Part shown: positions 8,570-18,557 of the stretch, one piece after another
Layout: each line of letters starts with the position of its first letter
Position numbering within the stretch: the first letter of the stretch is position 1
Source: Acidihalobacter prosperus
GTDB taxonomy: Bacteria > Pseudomonadota > Gammaproteobacteria > DSM-5130 > Acidihalobacteraceae
Assembly: GCF_000754095.2 (NCBI RefSeq)
Contig: NZ_JQSG02000006.1
Coordinates: 143,430 to 181,672, forward strand
Length of the DNA stretch: 38,243 nt
Direction of reading: 5' to 3'
Position numbers and translations under genes: made by a program
The notes under the pieces: generated by a model
Database searches by the model: none
What the model was told of the DNA's origin: nothing
The model's input: the letters and a program-made list of their open reading frames with translations, nothing else

Positions 8570-9421
8570 GTGGCGCCGGGCGTCCGCTACGACGCGGCCC
8601 TCGCCGATGCCGCCCGCAGGCTCGCATCCATCGCGGACAGCCCGCGGCTCGAGGCCGAACTGCTGCTGGCGCATGCGCTCGGACGCGACCGCAGCCATCT
8701 GCACGCCTGGCCCGAACGCACCCTCTGCGGCGACGCGCGAACCGCCTTCGAGGACCTGATCGCAAGGCGCCTGCGCGGCACGCCGCTCGCCTATCTCACC
8801 GGGGAACGCGAATTCTGGTCCTTGCGCCTGCACGTCGCACCCGGCGCGCTGATCCCCCGCCCGGAGACCGAGCGACTGGTCGAGCAGGCGCTGAGCCGCC
8901 TGCCTGCGGGACACCCGCCGTGCCTCGCGGACCTCGGCACCGGCTCCGGGGCGATCGCGCTGGCGCTGGCAAGCGAGCGCCCGGACGCGCGCATCGTCGC
9001 CACCGACCGCTCGGAGACGGCGCTCGAGATCGCCCGCGGCAACGCCCGGCGTCTGAACCTGCCGGTCGAGTTCCGCGCCGGCGACTGGCTGGACGCGCTG
9101 CCGGCGGACGCACGCTACGACCTGATCGTGTCCAACCCGCCGTATATCGCCGAGGGCGATCCCCATCTGACGCGCGGCGACCTGCCGGCCGAACCGCCCG
9201 AGGCGCTCGCCTCGGGGCCTGACGGGCTCGACGCGATCCGGCGGATCGTCGCCGACGCGCCGTCCAGGCTGCGTCCGGGCGGCTGGCTGCTGCTGGAACA
9301 CGGCTTCGACCAGGGCGCGGCGGTGCGGGCGCTGCTCGAGGATGCCGGCCTGGTCGAGGTGGCCACGCTGCGCGACCTGGAAAACCGCGAACGGGTCAGC
9401 GAGGCGCGTCGCCCGGCGTGA
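8570..9421 (+). CDS. prmC: Release-factor glutamine N5-methyltransferase
   Basis: Class I SAM-dependent methyltransferase that methylates the GGQ glutamine of RF1 and RF2. The 283-residue sequence has an N-terminal helical recognition domain, IPRPETERLVEQAL at about 95-108, the SAM motif DLGTGSGAIALAL at 121-133, and the catalytic NPPY at 189-192 in LIVSNPPYIAEGD. It begins with a GTG, preceded directly by GAG, one base after the prfA stop, so coupling is likely. The C-terminal LLEHGFDQGAAVRALL motif is normal. No truncation is seen. Confidence 0.97.
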   Translation: MAPGVRYDAALADAARRLASIADSPRLEAELLLAHALGRDRSHLHAWPERTLCGDARTAFEDLIARRLRGTPLAYLTGEREFWSLRLHVAPGALIPRPETERLVEQALSRLPAGHPPCLADLGTGSGAIALALASERPDARIVATDRSETALEIARGNARRLNLPVEFRAGDWLDALPADARYDLIVSNPPYIAEGDPHLTRGDLPAEPPEALASGPDGLDAIRRIVADAPSRLRPGGWLLLEHGFDQGAAVRALLEDAGLVEVATLRDLENRERVSEARRPA

Positions 9422-9478
9422 CCCGCCGCCTGCCGCCGGTGTAGCATCGACGGCCCGACCACGCCTGCATGCCAAGAG

Positions 9479-10237
9479 ATGGACGACGACCAGCTGCTGC
9501 GCTACAGCCGCCACATCATGCTCAAGGAGCTCGGCTATCCCGGCCAGCTGCAGCTGCTCGAATCGAGCGCGCTCGTGGTCGGGCTCGGCGGGCTGGGTTC
9601 GCCGGCCGCGCTGTATCTCGCCGCCGCCGGGGTCGGCCGTCTCTCGCTTGCCGACTTCGACACCGTCGACGGTTCCAACCTGCAGCGCCAGATCGCCCAC
9701 CGCACGGCCGACATCGGCCGCGCCAAGGCGGACTCGGCGGCCGACGCGGCGCTCGCCCTCAACCCGGAAATACAGATACGCCGGCTGCGTGAGCGCCTGT
9801 CCGAGGAGGCCCTGCGGGCGGAAATCGGGGCGGTGGACGTGGTGCTCGACTGCACCGACAACTTCGAGGCCCGCGACCTGCTCAACCGGCTATGCGTGGA
9901 GACCGGCACCCCGCTGGTGTCCGGCGCCGCCATCCGCTTCGACGGACAGGTCAGCGTGTTCGACCCGCGGCGCGAGGACAGCCCCTGCTATCGCTGCCTG
10001 TACCCCGAGGGCACGGACGAGGACGACACCTGCAGCAACCGCGGCATCCTCGCGCCCGTGGTCGGCATGATCGGCACCCTCCAGGCCGTGGAGGCGCTCA
10101 AGCTGCTTGCCGACGTCGGCGAAAGCCTGTGCGGCAGGGTGCTGCTGCTCGACGGCCTGAGGATGGAATGGCGCAGCATCCGGCTGCGGCGCGATCCGCA
10201 GTGCCCGGTGTGCGGGAGCCGGCACGCCGCCGACTGA
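9479..10237 (+). CDS. moeB: MoeB/ThiF-type E1-like adenylyltransferase
   Basis: Adenylates the C-terminal glycine of a ubiquitin-fold sulfur carrier (MoaD in molybdopterin, ThiS in thiamine synthesis). The 252-residue protein starts DDDQLLRYSRHIMLKELG, has the nucleotide motif GLGGLG at 35-40, DFDTVDGSNLQRQ, DCTDNFEARDLLN with the metal-binding Asp, and two zinc-binding CxxC pairs (Cys170/173 and Cys242/245). Cys185 in DDTCSNRGILAPVVG sits where ThiF/MoeB enzymes carry a cysteine. No carrier gene is nearby, so MoeB and ThiF roles cannot be separated; position after prmC is common for genes annotated moeB. The start follows AAGAG closely. It converges on hslO. Confidence 0.85.
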   Translation: MDDDQLLRYSRHIMLKELGYPGQLQLLESSALVVGLGGLGSPAALYLAAAGVGRLSLADFDTVDGSNLQRQIAHRTADIGRAKADSAADAALALNPEIQIRRLRERLSEEALRAEIGAVDVVLDCTDNFEARDLLNRLCVETGTPLVSGAAIRFDGQVSVFDPRREDSPCYRCLYPEGTDEDDTCSNRGILAPVVGMIGTLQAVEALKLLADVGESLCGRVLLLDGLRMEWRSIRLRRDPQCPVCGSRHAAD

Positions 10238-10246
10238 CGCCGGCGC

Positions 10247-11155
10247 TCAGTGCTCGGTGCGCGGTACCGGCGGTTGGCCTGCGGCCGAGAAGATCGCCGC
10301 CGCGTCGACCGCGTCGAAGCCGTAGTGCGCACCGCAGAATTCGCAGTCGACGTCGACCCGCCCCTGTTCGGCGAGGATGTCCTCGACCTCCTCCCGACCC
10401 AGCCCGCGCAGCATCCCGACCACGCGCTCGCGTGAGCAGCTGCAGTGGAAACCGACCGGCTCGCGCTCGAACAGGCGCACGTCCTCCTCATGGTACAGCC
10501 GATGCAGCAGATCCTCCACCGGCAGACTCAGCAGCTCCTCGGCGGTGACGGTCTCGGCCAGGGCCACGGTGCGTTCCCAGGCATCGGCATCCGGCACATC
10601 GCCGGGCAGCGCCTGCAGCAGCAGCCCGGCCACGCCGTGCTCCCCGGCCGCCAGCCACAGGCGCGTGGGCAGCTGCTCGGAGCGATCGAAATAGTCGCGC
10701 AGCGCATCGCCGAGGCCTGCGCCCTCCAGCGCGACGATGCCCTGGTAGCGCTCGCCGCCCTGGCCCGGGTCGATGGTCAGTGCGAGATGACCGCGCCCGC
10801 ACAGCGATTCCAGCGGGCCGGGAACCGGTTCGCCCTGCCAGTGCGCCAGTCCGCGCAGCGTGCGCCGCCCGTGGCCCTCGGCCTCGCCGCTGCGCGCGCG
10901 GCCGACCTGCGCCTGGGTCACCAGCATGGGCACGTGCCCGTCGCCCTTGATCTGCAGGGTCAGCGAACCGCTGAACTTGATGGTCGCCGAGAGCAGCGCG
11001 GTGGCGGCCAGCGCCTGGCCGAGCAGGTCGCTCACGGCCTCGGGATACTCGGCGCGCTCGCGCAGCGCCTGCCAGGTGGCGTCGAGGTGGACCCATTCGC
11101 CGCGCACGTGGGTGCGCTCGATCAGGAATCGGTGCAGGCTGTCGCGTTCGGTCAT
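10247..11155 (-). CDS. hslO: Redox-regulated chaperone Hsp33
   Basis: Cytosolic holdase activated by oxidation and unfolding. The 302-residue protein has the zinc-binding redox switch CSC (Cys238, Cys240) and CEFC (Cys271, Cys274), within EREPVGFHCSCSRER and DCEFCGAHYGF, the classic CxC...CxxC arrangement. The N-terminal substrate-binding domain has TLQIKGDGHVPMLVTQ, and LPTRLWLA lies in the middle. The start is the ATG at 11155. It lies downstream of gatB on the same strand but is separated by a strong GC hairpin (11170-11191), so it may have its own promoter. Confidence 0.97.
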   Translation of the reverse strand: MTERDSLHRFLIERTHVRGEWVHLDATWQALRERAEYPEAVSDLLGQALAATALLSATIKFSGSLTLQIKGDGHVPMLVTQAQVGRARSGEAEGHGRRTLRGLAHWQGEPVPGPLESLCGRGHLALTIDPGQGGERYQGIVALEGAGLGDALRDYFDRSEQLPTRLWLAAGEHGVAGLLLQALPGDVPDADAWERTVALAETVTAEELLSLPVEDLLHRLYHEEDVRLFEREPVGFHCSCSRERVVGMLRGLGREEVEDILAEQGRVDVDCEFCGAHYGFDAVDAAAIFSAAGQPPVPRTEH

Positions 11156-11169
11156 GGTCGTGGCGTTCC

Positions 11170-11191
11170 CGCGCCGCGGCTAGGCGGCGCG
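11170..11191 (-). terminator. GC-rich hairpin between gatB and hslO
   Basis: CGCGCCGC (11170-11177) and GCGGCGCG (11184-11191) form a perfect 8-bp stem with a 6-base loop about 20 bases past the gatB stop. There is no T-tract on either side, so it is only a candidate terminator or 3'-end stabiliser for gatCAB mRNA. Confidence 0.45.
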
Positions 11192-11210
11192 GCGCTCGTG
11201 TGATGTGGGG

Positions 11211-12647
11211 TCAGCCCGCCAGCTTGCGCTTGAGCAGCTCGTTGAGCTGCTGCGGGTTGGCCTTGCCCTGGGTGGCCTTCATCGCCTGGCCGACGAAAAA
11301 GCCGAACAGCTTGTCCTTGCCGCCGCGGTACTGTTCCACCTGCGCCGGGTTGGCGGCGATGATCTCGTCGATGATCGCCTCGATGGCCGAGGTGTCGGTG
11401 ATCTGCTTGAGCCCGCGCGCCTCGATCACCGCGTCGGCGTCGCCTTCGCCGGCCCACATCGCCTCGAACACTTCCTTCGCGATCTTGCCGGAGATGGTGT
11501 TGTCCTCGATGCGTGCCAGCAGGCCGCCGAGCATGGCCGCGCTGACCGGGCTGTCGGCAATCTCGCGGTTGTCCTTGTTGAGGAAGGCGGAGAAATCGCC
11601 CATCACCCAGTTGGCCGCCAACTTGGCATGGCCGCCGCAGGCCTGGACCACGGCCTCGTAGTAGTCGGCCAGTTCGCGGCTGGCGGTGAGCACGCCGGCA
11701 TCGTAGGCGGACAGGCCGTGATGGGTCATGAAGCGGTGCTTCTTCTCGTCCGGCAGCTCGGGCAGCGCCTCGCGCACGGATTCCAGGAAGGCGGGATCGA
11801 TGACCAGCGGCAGCAGGTCCGGGTCAGGGAAGTAGCGGTAGTCGTTCGCCTCTTCCTTGGAACGCATGGAGCGCGTCTCGTCCTTGTTCGGGTCGTACAG
11901 GCGCGTCTCCTGCACCACCGAACCGCCCCCCTCGATGATGTCGATCTGGCGCTCGATCTCGTGGTTGATCGCACGCTCGACGTAGCGGAAGGAGTTGAGG
12001 TTCTTGGTTTCGGTGCGCGTGCCGAACTCGCGCTGACCCTTGGGCCGCACGGAGACGTTGGCGTCGCAGCGAAACGAACCTTCCTGCATGTTGCCGTCGC
12101 AGATGCCGAGGTAGCGCACCAGGGTGTGGATCTTCTTCATGTAGGCGACCGCCTCCTTGGCCGAACGCATGTCCGGTTCGGAGACGATTTCCAAGAGCGG
12201 GGTGCCGGCGCGGTTGAGGTCGATGCCGGTGGCGTTGGCGAAGTCCTCGTGCAGCGACTTGCCGGCGTCCTCCTCGAGGTGCGCGCGGGTCACGCCGATG
12301 GTCTTGGTCTCGCCGTCGTCCAACTCGATCTCGACCTGCCCCCGGCTGACCACGGGCAGTTCGTATTGCGAGATCTGGTAGCCCTTGGGCAGATCGGGGT
12401 AGAAGTAGTTCTTGCGCGCGAACACCGAGCGTTCGGCCACGCTGGCGCCGATGGCGAGCCCGAACTTGGCGGCCATGCGCACCGCCTCGGCGTTGAGCAC
12501 CGGCAGCACGCCGGGCAGGCCGAGATCGACGGCGCAGGCCTGGGTGTTGGGGGCCGCGCCATAGGCGGTGGCCGCGCCGGAGAAGATCTTGCTGCGGGTG
12601 GCGAGCTGGGCGTGGATTTCCAGCCCGATGACGACTTCCCATTCCAT
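11211..12647 (-). CDS. gatB: Asp/Glu-tRNA amidotransferase subunit B
   Basis: Subunit of GatCAB, which converts mischarged Glu-tRNA(Gln) and/or Asp-tRNA(Asn) to the amidated form. GatB binds the tRNA and activates the carboxylate with ATP. The 478-residue protein begins [16 protein letters not shown], contains [31 protein letters not shown], and the C-terminal YqeY-like helical domain ending [15 protein letters not shown]. The start at 12647 gives the family N terminus. It is third in gatC-gatA-gatB, all on the minus strand, 33 bases after gatA. Confidence 0.97.
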   Translation of the reverse strand: MEWEVVIGLEIHAQLATRSKIFSGAATAYGAAPNTQACAVDLGLPGVLPVLNAEAVRMAAKFGLAIGASVAERSVFARKNYFYPDLPKGYQISQYELPVVSRGQVEIELDDGETKTIGVTRAHLEEDAGKSLHEDFANATGIDLNRAGTPLLEIVSEPDMRSAKEAVAYMKKIHTLVRYLGICDGNMQEGSFRCDANVSVRPKGQREFGTRTETKNLNSFRYVERAINHEIERQIDIIEGGGSVVQETRLYDPNKDETRSMRSKEEANDYRYFPDPDLLPLVIDPAFLESVREALPELPDEKKHRFMTHHGLSAYDAGVLTASRELADYYEAVVQACGGHAKLAANWVMGDFSAFLNKDNREIADSPVSAAMLGGLLARIEDNTISGKIAKEVFEAMWAGEGDADAVIEARGLKQITDTSAIEAIIDEIIAANPAQVEQYRGGKDKLFGFFVGQAMKATQGKANPQQLNELLKRKLAG

Positions 12648-12680
12648 AGCGTCGTTACCTGAAAGTGCGGTGTCTGCGGC

Positions 12681-14135
12681 TCATGCGAAGCCGTGCGGGA
12701 TACGGGTGTGCCAGTCGGTGGCCTGCTGGAAGCGATGCGCCGCGTTGAGCATGCGCCCTTCCTCGAAGTAGTTGCCCACGATCTGCAGGCCCACCGGCAG
12801 GCCGTCGGCGAAGCCGGCGGGTACGGACATGCCCGGGAGCCCGGCGAGATTCACCGCGATGGTGTAGATGTCGGACAGATACATGCTCACCGGGTCGTCC
12901 ACCTTCTCGCCGATGCGAAAAGCCGTGCTCGGGCTGGTCGGGCCGAGAATCAGGTCGACCGATTCGAAGGCGCGGCGGTAGTCCTCGCTGATCAGCCGGC
13001 GCACCTTCTGCGCCTTGAGGTAGTAGGCGTCGTAGTAGCCGGCCGAAAGTGCGTAGGTGCCGACCATGATGCGCCGCTTGACCTCGTCGCCGAAGCCCTC
13101 GCCGCGCGAGCGCTCGTAGAGATCGGTAAGGTCCTTCGGGTTCTCGCAGCGGTGGCCGAAGCGCACGCCGTCGAAGCGCGACAGATTCGACGAGCATTCC
13201 GCCGGCGCGACCACGTAATAGGCCGGCACCGCCAGATGCGTGTTCGGCAGGCTGACTTCGCGCACCTCGGCGCCGAGCCCGCGGAACACCTCGACCGCGG
13301 CCTCGATCGCCGCCGCCACGCCGGTATCCAGCCCCTCGCCGAAATACTCCTTGGGCAGGCCGATGCGCAGGCCCGCGAGATCGGCGTCGAGACCGGCCGC
13401 ATAGTCGGGTACCGGGCGGTCGATGCAGGTGGAGTCGCGCGGATCGAAGCCGGCCATCGCGCCAAGCAGCAGCGCGCAGTCCTCGGCGGTGGCCGCGAAC
13501 GGGCCGGCCTGATCGAGGCTCGAGGCGAAGGCGACCATGCCCCAGCGCGACACGCGTCCGTAGGTCGGCTTGATGCCAGTGACGCCGCACATCGAAGCGG
13601 GCTGGCGGATGGAGCCGCCGGTGTCGGTACCGGTCGCCGCCGGCGCAAGGCGCGCGGCCACGGCGGCGGCCGAACCGCCCGAGGAACCGCCCGGAATGCG
13701 GTCGGTGTCCCAGGGGTTGCGCGCGGGGCCGTAATGGCTGTTCTCGTTCGACGACCCCATGGCGAACTCGTCCATGTTGGCCTTGCCGAGCATCACCATG
13801 CCGGCATCGCGCAGACGCTCGACCACGGTGGCGTCGTACGGCGCGACGAAGTTGTCGAGCATGCGCGAACCGCAGGAGGTGCGCACGCCGTCGGTGCAGA
13901 ACAGGTCCTTGTGCAGCAGCGGGATGCCGGTCAGCGGGCCGGCCGTGCCGGCGGCGATGCGTGCGTCGGCCTCAGCGGCCTGGGCCAGCGCCTGTTCCTC
14001 GGTGACGGTGATGACGGCGTTGAGGCCGTCGCGGTGTTGCCGGATGCGATCGAGGTACAGACGCGTCAGCTCGACGCTGCTGATCTCGCCCGCGGCCAGC
14101 GCCCGGGACAGTGCTGCGATGGTTTTCGTGTGCAT
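12681..14135 (-). CDS. gatA: Asp/Glu-tRNA amidotransferase subunit A (glutaminase)
   Basis: Amidase-signature subunit that releases ammonia from glutamine for GatB. The Ser-cisSer-Lys triad is visible: Lys76 in PLLHKDLF, Ser151 in [11 protein letters not shown], and nucleophile Ser175 in [13 protein letters not shown]. Length 484 is typical. The sequence between ([17 protein letters not shown]) is the classical amidase signature. It lies 24 bases downstream of gatC and upstream of gatB, forming a complete gatCAB operon divergent from mreB. Confidence 0.97.
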   Translation of the reverse strand: MHTKTIAALSRALAAGEISSVELTRLYLDRIRQHRDGLNAVITVTEEQALAQAAEADARIAAGTAGPLTGIPLLHKDLFCTDGVRTSCGSRMLDNFVAPYDATVVERLRDAGMVMLGKANMDEFAMGSSNENSHYGPARNPWDTDRIPGGSSGGSAAAVAARLAPAATGTDTGGSIRQPASMCGVTGIKPTYGRVSRWGMVAFASSLDQAGPFAATAEDCALLLGAMAGFDPRDSTCIDRPVPDYAAGLDADLAGLRIGLPKEYFGEGLDTGVAAAIEAAVEVFRGLGAEVREVSLPNTHLAVPAYYVVAPAECSSNLSRFDGVRFGHRCENPKDLTDLYERSRGEGFGDEVKRRIMVGTYALSAGYYDAYYLKAQKVRRLISEDYRRAFESVDLILGPTSPSTAFRIGEKVDDPVSMYLSDIYTIAVNLAGLPGMSVPAGFADGLPVGLQIVGNYFEEGRMLNAAHRFQQATDWHTRIPHGFA

Positions 14136-14159
14136 GCGGATTCCGTGGGGTTTACGGGC

Positions 14160-14447
14160 TTACTCGATGACCTTGGGCACCAGGTACAGACCCGCCTCGA
14201 CGGCCGGCGCGATGGCCTGGAAGCGCTCGCGGGCATCGGGCTCGGTGACCGCGTCGGGGCGCAGGCGCTGGGTCGCATCCTGCGGATGCGCCATCGGTTC
14301 GACGCCCTCGGTGGGCGCGGCCTCGAGCTGCTCGACGAAGTCGAGTATCGAGGACAGGTCGTGCGCATAGGCCTCGACGGCGTCGGCGGCGAGCGCCAAA
14401 CGCGCAAGATGTGCGATGCGCCGAACCTCGTCGGGAGCAAGGGACAT
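14160..14447 (-). CDS. gatC: Asp/Glu-tRNA amidotransferase subunit C
   Basis: A 95-residue protein, the usual GatC size, which wraps around the GatA-GatB interface and stabilises the complex. Start MSLAPDEVRRIAHLARLAL, then ILDFVEQLEAAPTEGVEPMAHP and the C-terminal ALYLVPKVIE-like ending (here AGLYLVPKVIE) match the family. A GAGG lies 10 bases before the ATG at 14447. It is first in the gatCAB operon and divergent from mreB, with 151 bases between the two starts. Confidence 0.96.
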   Translation of the reverse strand: MSLAPDEVRRIAHLARLALAADAVEAYAHDLSSILDFVEQLEAAPTEGVEPMAHPQDATQRLRPDAVTEPDARERFQAIAPAVEAGLYLVPKVIE

Positions 14448-14515
14448 GGTGGACCAACCTCGTGAACGAATTGAAATGCGGGGCGCAAGGGCTGGAAAAC
14501 TACCACAAACCCGCC

Positions 14516-15630
<1,115 letters not shown>

Positions 15631-15666
15631 TCGCGCCGACAAGCCTGCAGACGGGGAGCGCCAGGC

Positions 15667-16554
15667 ATCAAGCAGCCACTGTTCAACCTGGGCCCCACGC
15701 AGCACCTCAAGCTGGTGCTGCTGATCGCGCTGTCCGTCGCCCTGATGACCGCCGACCAGCGCCTTGCGGCGCTGCGCGAGGCGCGCAGCACGCTGGAATA
15801 CGTCGTCTACCCGCTGCAGATACTGGCCAGCCTGCCCAATCGTGCCGGCCATTGGCTGGGTGAAGCCTTCAGCAGCCATACCCAGCTCATCGAGAGCAAC
15901 CGCCGACTGCGTCGCGACAATCTGCTGCTGGAGGCCAAGCTGCAGAAATTCCAGGCACTGGCCAGCGAGAACGCTCACCTGCGCCAGTTGCTCAATGCCT
16001 CCGAGCACGCCAACGAAAAGGTCAAGATTGCCCGTCTCGTGTCGATCGACCTGGATCCGTACAGCCAGCGCGAGCTGATCAACCAGGGTAGCCGCAACGG
16101 CGTCTACCGCGGCCAGCCGGTCATCGACGCCACTGGTCTGATGGGGCAGGTGATACAGGTCGGGCCGTTCAACGCGCAGGTGCTGCTGATCGCCGATCCG
16201 AGCAGCGCGGTGCCGGTGATCGACACCCGCAGCGGCTTGCGCCTCCTGGCCATCGGCACCGGTCAGCCCGACGCCCTGGACGTGCGCAGCGCACCCGTCA
16301 ACGCCGATATTCGCGTTGGCGACCTGCTCAGCACCTCCGGACTCGGCGAACGCTTTCCCCCGCACTACCCCGTGTGCCAGGTGACTCAGGTTCGCCGCGA
16401 GCCGGGCGACCCGTTCGCCAAGGTCCTGTGCCGGCCGACCGCCCAACTGGACCGTCACCGGGAAGTCCTGCTGCTCTGGTACCACCCGGCGCACAAACCG
16501 GATGCGGCGGAAACCGAGCCCGCGACTCCCGAACGGCACGGAAAACACAAATGA
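15667..16554 (+). CDS. mreC: Rod-shape-determining protein MreC (apparent ATC start codon)
   Basis: Bitopic inner-membrane protein linking MreB to the periplasmic elongation machinery. From the proposed start it reads KQPLFNLGPTQHLKL, a transmembrane segment (about residues 13-26), a periplasmic coiled coil (about 50-105, SNRRLRRDNLLLEAKLQKFQ), then the beta-barrel domain with LVSIDLDPYSQRELINQGS and a GRNLLSTSGLG-like GDLLSTSGLG. The frame has no ATG, GTG or TTG between the mreB stop and a GTG at 15715. GGGGAG at 15653-15658 is ideally placed (8-base spacing) for the ATC at 15667, and the resulting N terminus suits MreC. Starting at 15715 would drop 16 residues and has no ribosome site. A sequencing error in an ATG is the main alternative. 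Confidence 0.9.
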   Translation: MKQPLFNLGPTQHLKLVLLIALSVALMTADQRLAALREARSTLEYVVYPLQILASLPNRAGHWLGEAFSSHTQLIESNRRLRRDNLLLEAKLQKFQALASENAHLRQLLNASEHANEKVKIARLVSIDLDPYSQRELINQGSRNGVYRGQPVIDATGLMGQVIQVGPFNAQVLLIADPSSAVPVIDTRSGLRLLAIGTGQPDALDVRSAPVNADIRVGDLLSTSGLGERFPPHYPVCQVTQVRREPGDPFAKVLCRPTAQLDRHREVLLLWYHPAHKPDAAETEPATPERHGKHK

Positions 16555-17039
16555 CCACTCCGGTCAGGCGCAATCTGGGCATTCTGCTCACGCTCGTCAT
16601 TGCCCTCAGCCTGAGCGTGATCGCCATGCCGGCGGCATTGACCGCCACCCGTCCCGAATGGGTGGCCATGGCGATCATCTACTGGAGCATGGCACTGCCG
16701 CGACGCGTCGGCCTGGGTACCGCGTGGGTCACGGGGCTGCTGCTCGACGTCCTCACCGGCTCCCTGCTCGGCCAGCACGCCCTGGCGCTCACCGTCGTCG
16801 CCTACCTGAGCATCCGCACCCACCAGCGCGTTCGCGTCTATCCCTTGTGGCAGCAGTCGATCGCCGTCGGCCTCATGCTGGTGGTCTACCGCATACTGCT
16901 GCTTTGGGTATACGGCATCACCGGGCACGCGCCCGACCAGCGCGCGTACTGGATTCCCGTACTCACCAGCATGCTGCTGTGGCCGCTGATCTTTCTGCTG
17001 CTGCGCCACATCCGCCGGCGTCTGCACCTTACCGGCTGA
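16551..17039 (+). CDS. mreD: Rod-shape-determining membrane protein MreD
   Basis: A 162-residue polytopic inner-membrane protein with about five hydrophobic segments: LGILLTLVIALSLSVIAMP, WVAMAIIYWSMALP, TGLLLDVLTGSLLGQHAL-ALTVVAYL, SIAVGLMLVVYRILLLWVYG and SMLLWPLIFLLL. The motif GLLLDVLTGSLLGQHAL is diagnostic for MreD. The start overlaps the mreC stop as ATGA with GGA upstream. It completes mreBCD and ends with a basic cytoplasmic tail (RHIRRRLHL). Confidence 0.95.
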   Translation: MTTPVRRNLGILLTLVIALSLSVIAMPAALTATRPEWVAMAIIYWSMALPRRVGLGTAWVTGLLLDVLTGSLLGQHALALTVVAYLSIRTHQRVRVYPLWQQSIAVGLMLVVYRILLLWVYGITGHAPDQRAYWIPVLTSMLLWPLIFLLLRHIRRRLHLTG

Positions 17040-17062
17040 ACGCCTTTCTCCAGGAGCAAACC

Positions 17063-17356
17063 ATGGACGAACAGACCCGCACCGAGATCGAGGCCGCCGC
17101 CTTCCGGCGTCTCGTCGAACACCTGCGCGAACGAACCGACGTGCAGAACATCGATCTGATGAACCTTGCCGGCTTCTGCCGCAACTGCCTGTCCAAATGG
17201 TACAGCGCCGCGGCCGTCGAGCACGGGCAGGATGTCGATTACGAGGCCGCACGGGAAATCATCTACGGCATGCCCTATGCCGAGTGGAAGGCACGCTACC
17301 AACGCGAGGCCAGCTCCGAGCAGCAGGCCGCCTTCGCGAAGACGCAACAGGGTTGA
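17063..17356 (+). CDS. DUF1244 family protein
   Basis: A 97-residue soluble protein with a good AGGAG 6 bases before its ATG. It carries NLAGFCRNCLSKWY with Cys39 and Cys42, then YEAAREIIYGMPYAEWKARYQ, the pattern I recognise as the DUF1244 family, widespread in proteobacteria and of unknown function. The CxxC could bind metal or be redox active, but that is speculation. It lies 23 bases after mreD and 5 bases before rnd, so it is probably cotranscribed with both. Confidence 0.85.
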   Translation: MDEQTRTEIEAAAFRRLVEHLRERTDVQNIDLMNLAGFCRNCLSKWYSAAAVEHGQDVDYEAAREIIYGMPYAEWKARYQREASSEQQAAFAKTQQG

Positions 17357-17361
17357 GGGCC

Positions 17362-18543
17362 ATGGACAGCGCCGTCGCCCAGCGGGTACCCAACGAGCAG
17401 GATCTTTACGTCGACACACCCGACGCGCTGGCGACGCTGGCAGAGCGCCTGAACGATACGCCTTGGCTGGCAGTCGACACCGAGTTCCTGCGCGAGAAGA
17501 CCTATCGCGCCCGCCTGTGCCTGATCCAGATCGCGGCGCCCGGCATCGTGGCCTGCATCGACCCGCTGGCGCTGCCGGATCTCGACCCGCTGCGCCCGCT
17601 GTTCCGCGCCCCCGGCGTCGTCAAGGTATTGCATGCCGCGCGCCAGGATCTGGAGATCCTCTATCAGCTCTGGGACGAAATACCGGCACCGGTATTCGAC
17701 ACCCAGATCGCAGCCGCACTCCTCGGTCACGGTGAACAGATCGGCTACGGCAGGCTGGTGGCCGAGACCCTGGACGTGACGCTCGAGAAAGGGCATGCAC
17801 GCACCGACTGGTCGCAGCGCCCGCTGGATCCGGCGCAGATCCACTATGCGGCCGACGACGTACGCTATCTGGGCGAGCTCTACGCCATGCAGCATTCCGC
17901 CCTTGTCGCGCGCGGCCGCCTGAGCTGGCTGGATGACGATTTCCGCCGTCTGGGCGAGCCAGCCACTTACGTCACCGATCCCGAGGATGCGTGGCGACGG
18001 CTCAAGGGCGTCAACCATCTGCAGGGCGTGCAACTGAGCATCGCCCGGGCGCTGGCCGCCTGGCGCGAACGTCAGGCGATGGATTCAGACCGCCCGCGCC
18101 GCTGGATACTCGCCGACGAACCGCTGCTCGACATCGCCCGGCGGGCACCGGCGTCCCGTCCGGCGCTGCAGCAGATCAGAGGGCTGCCGGAGACGGTCGT
18201 CGCCCGCCACGGCGAGGCCCTGTTGGAAATCGTGGCGCTGGCCGTCGCGCGGCCCGAATCGGAATGGCCGGCGCTGGACGAACGCCTGGTGCTGACCCCC
18301 GAGCAAGAGGCGTTGAGCGATCTGCTGATGGCTGCCCTGCGCCTGGAGGCGGGACGCCAGGATATCGCGCCGGCGCTGCTGGCCACCCGTCGCGAGCTGG
18401 AGCGTCTGGCCGGCGGAGACCACGATCTGCCGGTCATGCAGGGCTGGCGCGCGCACGTGGTCGGTCACACGCTGCGCGCGGTTATCGAAGGCCGCCTCAT
18501 CGTTCGCATCAGCCAGGGGCAGGCCAGCCTCGTACCCGCCTGA
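17362..18543 (+). CDS. rnd: Ribonuclease D
   Basis: A 3'-5' exoribonuclease that trims tRNA and other stable RNA precursors. The DEDDy residues are visible: Asp39 and Glu41 in AVDTEFLREKTY, Asp96 in HAARQDLEIL, and Tyr162/Asp166 in HYAADDVRYL. An HRDC nucleic-acid-binding domain follows at about residues 215-290 (ALAAWRERQAMDSDRPRRWIL and IRGLPETVVARHGEALLEIV), with a second degenerate helical region to the C terminus. The 393-residue length is usual. Start at 17362 is preceded by GAGG. It converges on the cyclic-nucleotide-fold gene with a 14-base gap. Confidence 0.96.
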   Translation: MDSAVAQRVPNEQDLYVDTPDALATLAERLNDTPWLAVDTEFLREKTYRARLCLIQIAAPGIVACIDPLALPDLDPLRPLFRAPGVVKVLHAARQDLEILYQLWDEIPAPVFDTQIAAALLGHGEQIGYGRLVAETLDVTLEKGHARTDWSQRPLDPAQIHYAADDVRYLGELYAMQHSALVARGRLSWLDDDFRRLGEPATYVTDPEDAWRRLKGVNHLQGVQLSIARALAAWRERQAMDSDRPRRWILADEPLLDIARRAPASRPALQQIRGLPETVVARHGEALLEIVALAVARPESEWPALDERLVLTPEQEALSDLLMAALRLEAGRQDIAPALLATRRELERLAGGDHDLPVMQGWRAHVVGHTLRAVIEGRLIVRISQGQASLVPA

Positions 18544-18557
18544 TCCGGGGCCTGCGG

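Noticed and set aside
11205-12662. A 485-codon plus-strand frame opposite gatB
   Set aside because: gatB on the minus strand carries clear family motifs along its whole length; the opposite frame is low-complexity.
15715-15717. GTG as the mreC start
   Set aside because: It lacks a ribosome-binding site and would remove the family-like N terminus KQPLFNLGP; the ATC with GGGGAG at ideal distance fits better.
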